Position numbers and translations under genes: made by a program | The notes under the pieces: model-generated | Database searches by the model: none | What the model was told of the DNA's origin: nothing | Seen by the model: only the letters and a program-made list of their open reading frames with translations | Part shown: piece by piece, positions 6,850 to 11,649 of the stretch | Layout: each line of letters starts with the position of its first letter | How positions within the stretch are numbered: position 1 is the first letter of the stretch | Assembly (NCBI GenBank): GCA_937925525.1 | Contig: CALALS010000069.1 | Location: forward strand, 1 to 11,649 | DNA: 11,649 nt | Direction of reading: 5' to 3' | Source of the DNA: an uncultured Flavobacteriales bacterium | Lineage (GTDB): Bacteria > Bacteroidota > Bacteroidia > Flavobacteriales_E > Vicingaceae

Positions 6850-7692
6850 TTATTTATCTCCTAAAATAATTGGCAGACCATCTTTACCACCAACAATTAC
6901 AACTTTTGAGTTCGGTGATTTAGCAAGCTCAAGAGTAGCTTCAATTCCTTTTTCTTTTAAGATATTGTCAGTCAAAGAAGCATTTAAAATTCTGTTGGCA
7001 TTGGCTTTACCTTCAGCGTCAATCTTTTGTCTTTCGGCTTCTTTTTGAGCTTTTGATAATTTAAATTCATATTCTAAAGACTCTTGCTCTTGTTTCAGTT
7101 TATTTTCAATGGCAGTTTTTATCGTAGGTGGAAGTGTAATATCCCTAACTAAAACCTCATTTAATTGAACATACTGTTTATCTAAAATTATCTTTGTTTC
7201 TTCAAATATTTCACTTTGTATAGCGTCTCTTTTACTTGAATAAATTTCTTCCGGAGTGTATCTTCCAATTACACTTCTAGTAGCCGAACGAATGGATGGT
7301 ATAACCACTCTGTTTAGATAATCTTCGCCTTTCTCTTTTTCAAGTAGCGGAAGTTTATTGTAAATCGGTTGATACCAAGTTGATACCTCTACGGAAATTT
7401 CAAGTCCGTTAGAAGAAAGAACAGCCATTTTTTCTTGAACTTCTTGCTGTCGAACTTCATATATTTTCATGTCGTTCCAGGGAGCTATAAAAGTAAAACC
7501 TTCAGGATAGGTGTTTTCAATATCTATACCACCTCCAAATGTTTTAAATAATACTCCGGCTTGACCACCTTCAATAGTTACAGACATTTTAAATATTGCT
7601 ACTATAGCAACAATTACGATAATGGAAATAATAATAATTCTTTTTAGTCCTGCTGGAAATTCAGGGTTGTTATACTTTTGGTAATTAGTCAT
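6850..7692 (-). CDS. Prohibitin-family (SPFH domain) membrane protein
   Basis: A 280-residue protein. A short N-terminal tail is followed by one membrane helix (about 18-34, IIIISIIVIVAIVAIF), then an SPFH/prohibitin domain (about 36-195) with VTIEGGQAGVLFKTFGGG, YPEGFTFIAPW, EISVEVSTWYQP, TRSVIGRYTPEEIYSSKR and VLVRDITLPP. A charged coiled coil follows (about 195-235, rich in Lys, Glu and Gln), with a C-terminal hydrophobic strand VVIVGG. Prohibitins form large ring or cage assemblies at the membrane and in bacteria are often tied to FtsH protease control or membrane microdomains. No FtsH gene is visible here, so the partner is unknown. The gene is last in a run of minus-strand genes, 40 nt after the FkbM gene, and its stop is 1 nt from the recO stop on the other strand. 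A 7/8 match to the -7 consensus (TACCTTAG, 7716-7723) lies upstream but lacks a -33 TTG. Confidence 0.9.
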   Translation of the reverse strand: MTNYQKYNNPEFPAGLKRIIIISIIVIVAIVAIFKMSVTIEGGQAGVLFKTFGGGIDIENTYPEGFTFIAPWNDMKIYEVRQQEVQEKMAVLSSNGLEISVEVSTWYQPIYNKLPLLEKEKGEDYLNRVVIPSIRSATRSVIGRYTPEEIYSSKRDAIQSEIFEETKIILDKQYVQLNEVLVRDITLPPTIKTAIENKLKQEQESLEYEFKLSKAQKEAERQKIDAEGKANANRILNASLTDNILKEKGIEATLELAKSPNSKVVIVGGKDGLPIILGDK

Positions 7693-7732
7693 GGTTTTGT
7701 ATTTTGATTAGGGAGCTAAGGTAAGGCTTATT

Positions 7733-8608
7733 CTACTTATATTCTAGCATACTTTTGTATAAACTAATAAAATGGTCTTTTTTAGAATTTGGAACCATTA
7801 CATATTCACAAGCATTTTCGTCAGAATGAATTTCAATTTTTTTAATCTCTTCAAATGAAACTAAAGCCTCATTATTCTTAATGACCCTAAACATAGAATA
7901 GTTTAAGTCGATAAGAATTGATTGTATTTCATTTTGACGATTAATTCTCTCAGTATTTTTTTCACTGTAAGCTGGTAAAATTTCAATCAAAATAATAGGG
8001 GCATAACTTTTAATGTCTTCTATAAAGCTCTGTATAACCTCTAATTCTGCTCCTTCAACATCAATTTTTAAAACAGAAAAAGGTTCATCACCAATAACAG
8101 ATTTAATACTTTTCAAGTTAAACAGTGGGATAAATTCTTTTTTAAATATTTTTTGATGTGGTCTAAAATTCTCAATAATTGAAGCACTGCTATCGGATTT
8201 CCCTTCACTGAAAAAAACTAATTTGCCTACCTTATTTTCATTAGAAATTCCGATAGGTATAAGGGCAACATTTTTTAGAGAGTTAATATCAACCAAAGTG
8301 TTAGTATAATTTACACATATTGGATTTGGTTCAAATCCAATATACGGTATTGCTTCAGACACACTTCTCAATTTTAATAAAGTTTGTCCAATATTTACCC
8401 CAACATCAACAAATCTTTTTGAATCAATCTGTAGAACAATTTTTAATACCTGAATCATCCATGGTTCAGACATAAATAAATTAGAAAAGCCAATCCCCCC
8501 ATTTACGGGAATAACAAACCTTTTTTTATTTAAAAAAATAGAACTCTTTAAGTTAAAATACTTTAAGAGATTTATCTTGTTTAAGACTCTTACAAAAACT
8601 TTATTCAT
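7733..8608 (-). CDS. FkbM-family SAM-dependent methyltransferase
   Basis: A 291-residue class I methyltransferase from the ATG at 8608. The SAM motif I is FVDVGVNIGQT (66-76), the acidic end of strand 2 is GFEPNP (91-96), and the FkbM signature LKIDVEGAELEVIQ lies at 180-193 followed by ILIEI. Members O-methylate sugars, polyketides or other small molecules; the substrate cannot be told from sequence. There is no signal peptide, so it is expected to be cytoplasmic or membrane-associated. The first 30 residues are basic and hydrophobic. A longer reading with TTG at 8626 was rejected because the added FIFTA has no family support. No glycosyltransferase or polysaccharide genes are near it in this window, so it is an orphan member here. 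It follows the Omp28-like gene by 77 nt and may have its own promoter, though I found no convincing one. Confidence 0.87.
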   Translation of the reverse strand: MNKVFVRVLNKINLLKYFNLKSSIFLNKKRFVIPVNGGIGFSNLFMSEPWMIQVLKIVLQIDSKRFVDVGVNIGQTLLKLRSVSEAIPYIGFEPNPICVNYTNTLVDINSLKNVALIPIGISNENKVGKLVFFSEGKSDSSASIIENFRPHQKIFKKEFIPLFNLKSIKSVIGDEPFSVLKIDVEGAELEVIQSFIEDIKSYAPIILIEILPAYSEKNTERINRQNEIQSILIDLNYSMFRVIKNNEALVSFEEIKKIEIHSDENACEYVMVPNSKKDHFISLYKSMLEYK

Positions 8609-8685
8609 AGCTGTAAAAATAAACAAAACAACTACAAAGTTCTTATACGATATAGGGTTTGATAAGAAATATAGTGAAACTTGGT

Positions 8686-9552
8686 CTAGTGACTGATAAC
8701 GTGAGTCTCTGCTACCTGAATAACCTGTTTGGTAACACTGTCATATATGTACGCCACAATAATACAGTTTTTGTAATCCCAGGTTTCATTTTTAAAATCA
8801 AAGAAAAATTCCTGTGTATCTGAAGAGCCGGCAGTTGAAGCGGGAATATCAGTACCCCATGGTGAGTTAAGCGCTTTTCTTAACACATGGCGATGCCGAT
8901 AGTTTGGAATATTAGTTGAACCATCTAATTGCCAATCAATGATGTTATCTTCAGTAATGTAAACCGTCATTTTATAGGTTGATGAACCATTGTTTAACCA
9001 TTCACTAGTAATATTAGTTTTTAAAATTTTATCAGTAGAGCTAAACCAGTTTTTAATGTCAATTTTTACATCACATGGTAAAGCTTTTTGATTTTTTACC
9101 TCAGTTTCCCATGATGTGGGAGAAAGGAGAAGAGGCTTATTTGTTCCATCATCTTTTCTGTTGACTGTTCCTCTGGGGATTCCCTGAATTCCAAAAGTAT
9201 TGATGTAAGTATTTCCAGCTTCAGTTGTAAAATCTGTTTCATACATTCCTGACCCTGGATTGGTTGTAGCAAAGTTGGTTCCATGAATAGAAACCACTAC
9301 AGCTGTGTCGCCATATATAGAATCTATATTGTTTGCGTAAACTGCTCCAGCCGGACAATTCGGGCATTTATGACCCGTGTATTCCTCCAATAATGCGTAT
9401 CGCACGGTTGAATTAGGAGTAGATGAAACGGAGTCATCATACACTACATCTGTTGGAACAACAACATTGCTAGTTGGGTAAGGGTTTTTTACTTTATCAC
9501 AAGCAAAAAATACAAACAAGCAAACAAAAGAAACTAAAACAAGTTTTTTCAT
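8686..9552 (-). CDS. Omp28-related lipoprotein with thioredoxin-like CPNC motif
   Basis: A 288-residue lipoprotein. The signal peptide ends in the lipobox FFAC with the acylated Cys at residue 18. After a low-complexity linker (about 20-48) comes a thioredoxin-like domain with the Omp28-family signature LLEEYTGHKCPNCPAG (54-69, Cys63 and Cys66). A candidate cis-proline is Pro126 in IQGIPRGTVNR. The C-terminal part (about 155-288) is beta-rich, with Cys160 and Cys263, and lacks a T9SS sorting domain. Omp28 was named from a Porphyromonas gingivalis outer-membrane protein; the family's biochemical role is not settled, but a CxxC plus the cis-Pro pattern suggests thiol-disulfide chemistry in the envelope. 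The start codon lies 12 nt after the stop of the barrel gene, so the two are very likely co-transcribed. Asp at +2 after the lipid Cys would mean inner-membrane retention in E. coli, a rule not known to hold in Bacteroidota. Confidence 0.85.
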   Translation of the reverse strand: MKKLVLVSFVCLFVFFACDKVKNPYPTSNVVVPTDVVYDDSVSSTPNSTVRYALLEEYTGHKCPNCPAGAVYANNIDSIYGDTAVVVSIHGTNFATTNPGSGMYETDFTTEAGNTYINTFGIQGIPRGTVNRKDDGTNKPLLLSPTSWETEVKNQKALPCDVKIDIKNWFSSTDKILKTNITSEWLNNGSSTYKMTVYITEDNIIDWQLDGSTNIPNYRHRHVLRKALNSPWGTDIPASTAGSSDTQEFFFDFKNETWDYKNCIIVAYIYDSVTKQVIQVAETHVISH

Positions 9553-9564
9553 ATTACAAATTTA

Positions 9565-11277
9565 CTAAAAACTAGTGGTTATTAATAATGAAAGTCCGCT
9601 TGATGCAGGAACTGCTCTACACACGCCACCTACACAAAACAAACCTTCACGTTGCTTTCCGTAAGAAACTAAAAAAGTAGTTGCTTTATTGTTATAGCCT
9701 AAACTAATTATTGGATAATGAAGTTGTTTTTTGGGGTCCTTGTTACCATAGTTATATTGATTTTGAATGGCAAAAAACCAATGTGGCGCATAAGAATATT
9801 CTAAAACAACGGTAGCCCAATCTCCCTGATCTTGCTCTGTAGTTAGAGATTGAAGCTCTGCTCTTAAGGAGTTTTTACTATTGAGTTTATAGGTCATTTC
9901 CGCCACTACTACATCTGCATAAATTATTCCGTAGCCGCTTTTGCCTTCAATAACATCCTTGTCGTAAGCTATATTGGCATAAGTCAATTTTCCTTTAAAG
10001 TTTTTATTGAATTTTTTGCTTAGCTCTATGTTAAAATCTTTAAAGTAAACTTGCCCCATACTAAAATACTCTGATGTATAACCTTGACGAGTAGAATCTA
10101 TACCGGCAATGCCTGTAGTGTCTAAATTGTTGGCCGAAGAGTAGTTTATAAGAATAGTCCAGCCATATTTACCGCCCAACTTAGACTTTTTTGGAACTTT
10201 ATATAACATTTCGCCTTGAAAAGCAACTTCACCGTTTGGTTGTGTGGCATAAGGGTATAGTGTAGCTAATAAGTTATAAGAATGTTGTCGGGTTAATGCG
10301 GGATGAAAGTTAATCATCACGTTTGTAAGTGCTTCGTTTCTATCTGACCTAAAACTCATGTTATCAATCCTTTTTGCTGAAAGCGACAATCCAAAGCCTT
10401 TTGTCGAATAAGTGGTTTGTAATAATATACCTTCACCGTTTTTGTATATAAATCCATTGTCTGCAGAAGGGTCATTAATTTTATAAACATATTCTCCCAT
10501 GAAATTAAATCCGCCTCTAATAATATTTAATCTACCAGCATAAGCCCCAACATTCTCAGGTAAAATTAGGTTGGCATCTTCATCGGGTTGATATTTACTA
10601 ACAAAACTACCGCCCAAAATAAATTTAGTTTTCTTTTCATTTAGTTTTTTAAAAGCATCGTTTATATTGATTTCACCATCTATCCCTCTTACAATTCCTT
10701 GGCCAAGACCAAAAAATAAACGTTGTTTTCCATAAATTCCTTTTACTTCCACTCCTTTAAAAGGCTTGTATTTCACCCTGAAGCCTTCCATTGCATTATC
10801 CCAACCTAAGTTTCTGTCTTCATAAGTTCTAAAAATCATTCCGCTTCCAAACTGTTCGTAATAATTTCCGGCAGTAATTTCTATGTCTTCATGACTGTAT
10901 TTTGCATATTTATATGGAATGCCTTGTCCTTTAAAACCTGTTGGATAACCTAAAAGTGGATTTTGATATGCTTCATACCTTATACCTGCCGAAAAATTTC
11001 CTCTGATATAGTTAAGATTTAAAAACCCATTCATTAAAACATCTTCGGGAACATCCTGAGCACCAATTAAAGAATCCGGCTCATAGTATTGCGTTAATAT
11101 TTGAAAATTACCGCTAATGTTTCCGGCATCAATTTTATTTTCGGTAGTAGAACCTGAAGAATTATCATTTGACTGTTTGTCTTCTTCCTGAGCATTTAGC
11201 AAGACGGAAAAAGAAAGGGATAAAAGCAAAAAAAGGGACTTTTTAACAGTCCCTGAAAGGCAATAATTTTTTTTCAT
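9565..11277 (-). CDS. Outer-membrane beta-barrel protein, DUF6029-like
   Basis: A 570-residue exported protein from the ATG at 11277. The N-terminus MKKNYCLSGTVKKSLFLLLS continues into a signal peptide cleaved at LNA|Q (after residue 29). A Ser/Asn/Thr-rich linker (about 31-55) is followed by many alternating amphipathic strands with aromatic ends, for example GNFQILTQYYEPDS and FSAGIRYEAYQNPLLGYPTG near the start, and the protein ends SLLITTSF with a terminal Phe, typical of outer-membrane barrels. I associate the pattern with Bacteroidota DUF6029; the function is unknown. The mature protein has only two cysteines, in LFCVGGVCRAVP (548 and 553), which may be a disulfide loop. A TTG start at 11295 was rejected because it adds a polar QATTT ahead of a standard signal peptide. 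It lies 21 nt after the tlpA-like stop and 12 nt before the Omp28-like gene. The first codons contain an A8 run and a terminator-like hairpin. Confidence 0.78.
   Translation of the reverse strand: MKKNYCLSGTVKKSLFLLLSLSFSVLLNAQEEDKQSNDNSSGSTTENKIDAGNISGNFQILTQYYEPDSLIGAQDVPEDVLMNGFLNLNYIRGNFSAGIRYEAYQNPLLGYPTGFKGQGIPYKYAKYSHEDIEITAGNYYEQFGSGMIFRTYEDRNLGWDNAMEGFRVKYKPFKGVEVKGIYGKQRLFFGLGQGIVRGIDGEININDAFKKLNEKKTKFILGGSFVSKYQPDEDANLILPENVGAYAGRLNIIRGGFNFMGEYVYKINDPSADNGFIYKNGEGILLQTTYSTKGFGLSLSAKRIDNMSFRSDRNEALTNVMINFHPALTRQHSYNLLATLYPYATQPNGEVAFQGEMLYKVPKKSKLGGKYGWTILINYSSANNLDTTGIAGIDSTRQGYTSEYFSMGQVYFKDFNIELSKKFNKNFKGKLTYANIAYDKDVIEGKSGYGIIYADVVVAEMTYKLNSKNSLRAELQSLTTEQDQGDWATVVLEYSYAPHWFFAIQNQYNYGNKDPKKQLHYPIISLGYNNKATTFLVSYGKQREGLFCVGGVCRAVPASSGLSLLITTSF
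11228..11254 (-). promoter_or_regulatory. Terminator-like hairpin inside the barrel gene's signal-peptide codons
   Basis: Read on the minus strand, AGGGACT (11254-11248) pairs perfectly with AGTCCCT (11240-11234) around a GTTAAAA loop, and the 3' arm runs directly into six more T residues (down to 11228). This has every mark of a Rho-independent terminator, yet it covers codons 8-17 of the barrel gene, about 23 nt after the ATG. It could attenuate transcription when ribosomes do not follow closely, or it could be coincidence from Lys and Phe/Leu codons. The structure is seen; the role is inference. Confidence 0.55.
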
Positions 11278-11298
11278 AGTAGTAGTGGCTTGCAAGTT

Positions 11299-11649
11299 TT
11301 ATAATGTTCCGCCTTCAGCTAGTTTTTTAATTTTTTCGTAAAGTTCATCTTCATCTCCTTCGGCATACGAGTTATGTTGCCAAACAATATTTCCTTTTCC
11401 GTCTAGTAAAAAAGTGTGAGGAACATTATTTACATTCATAGCTCTTTTTAAGTCTTGATTAGGATCAATATATACATCATATTCCCATCCTTGACCGTTA
11501 ACATATGGTGCAACTTTTGCCATATTTCTTGTGTCATCAATAGAAATTGCAATTAATTTAACTCCTGTTTCTTCAACCAAATCTTCATATACATCCGCAA
11601 TGTTGTTCAATTCTCTTTTGCAAGGACTACACCATGTTGCCCAAAAATT
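11299..11649 (-). CDS. TlpA-type thioredoxin, C-terminal part (runs off the right edge)
   Basis: The reading frame is open to the window edge, giving 116 residues of the C-terminal part; the start is beyond the window. The fragment opens with NFWATWCSPCKREL, the thioredoxin active site CxxC (CSPC) in the WATWC context typical of the TlpA/ResA family. IAISIDD, a YVNGQGWEYDVYIDP insertion and NVPHTFLLDGKGNIVW with the cis-proline follow. TlpA/ResA proteins are envelope thiol-disulfide reductases, normally held by a signal anchor or lipid that here would lie outside the window. These are the only two cysteines in the visible part. Starting at the TTG at 11610 would drop the active site and is wrong. 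The stop is 21 nt upstream of the barrel gene's ATG, indicating one operon with the barrel and the Omp28-like lipoprotein. Confidence 0.92.
   Translation of the reverse strand, partial: NFWATWCSPCKRELNNIADVYEDLVEETGVKLIAISIDDTRNMAKVAPYVNGQGWEYDVYIDPNQDLKRAMNVNNVPHTFLLDGKGNIVWQHNSYAEGDEDELYEKIKKLAEGGTL

Noticed and set aside
7716..7723. TACCTTAG on the minus strand as a -7 box for the prohibitin gene
   Set aside because: It is one base off the consensus and there is no -33 TTG; chance matches of this quality are frequent in AT-rich DNA.
8609..8626. Upstream TTG start for the FkbM methyltransferase
   Set aside because: It adds six residues without family support; the ATG at 8608 is adequate.
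8666..8673. TATATTTC on the minus strand as a -7 box for the FkbM gene
   Set aside because: It misses the final G of TAnnTTTG and has no TTG at a suitable distance upstream.
9096..9284. Minus-strand open frame of 62 codons
   Set aside because: Out-of-frame shadow on the same strand inside the Omp28-like gene, whose own frame carries the CPNC motif and lipobox.
11278..11295. Upstream TTG start for the barrel protein
   Set aside because: It would put QATTT before a standard MKK signal peptide and falls within an 8-nt palindrome CTTGCAAG (11289-11296) in the short gap after tlpA.

Overview
The window is AT-rich bacterial DNA that I assign to the Bacteroidota, most likely a Flavobacteriales-type lineage. 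The signs are: two PorZ-like proteins of the type IX secretion system (T9SS) with C-terminal sorting domains; an Omp28-type lipoprotein; a DUF6029-like outer-membrane barrel; a promoter of the TTG / TAnnTTTG type instead of the E. coli consensus; and A-rich leaders without a clear Shine-Dalgarno sequence. The genus cannot be read from the sequence.

Layout. Positions 1-305 (minus) hold the N-terminal half of an Fe/Mn superoxide dismutase that runs off the left edge. A 152-bp divergent promoter region follows, then a small Glu-rich lipoprotein gene (458-694, plus) closed by a strong intrinsic terminator. Next on the plus strand come trmD (751-1428), two consecutive porZ-like genes (1495-3828 and 3837-6125) and recO (6126-6848). 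The last three are packed with gaps of 8 and 0 nt and are probably one transcript. All remaining genes are on the minus strand. Read in their own direction they are: a TlpA-type thioredoxin (runs off the right edge), a DUF6029-like outer-membrane beta-barrel, an Omp28-type lipoprotein with a CPNC motif, an FkbM-family methyltransferase, and a prohibitin/SPFH membrane protein. The prohibitin gene meets recO tail to tail with 1 nt between the stop codons. There is no gene-free stretch longer than about 150 bp, and I saw no tRNA, rRNA, insertion sequence or CRISPR array.

How the genes may work together. porZ beside recO is a familiar flavobacterial arrangement, as far as I recall. Here the porZ slot holds two diverged copies, and the second has a sorting domain lacking two usual glycines. 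PorZ belongs to the PorU-PorV-PorQ-PorZ attachment complex that processes T9SS cargo at the cell surface, so two copies raise the possibility of specialised or mixed complexes. The tlpA / barrel / omp28 trio looks like an envelope operon. All three proteins carry closely spaced cysteine pairs (CSPC, C-x4-C, CPNC), and the mature barrel has only those two cysteines. A thiol-disulfide relay acting on the barrel is a testable hypothesis. The barrel gene also carries a terminator-like hairpin with a U-run inside its signal-peptide codons. trmD, recO, sod and prohibitin are ordinary housekeeping genes.
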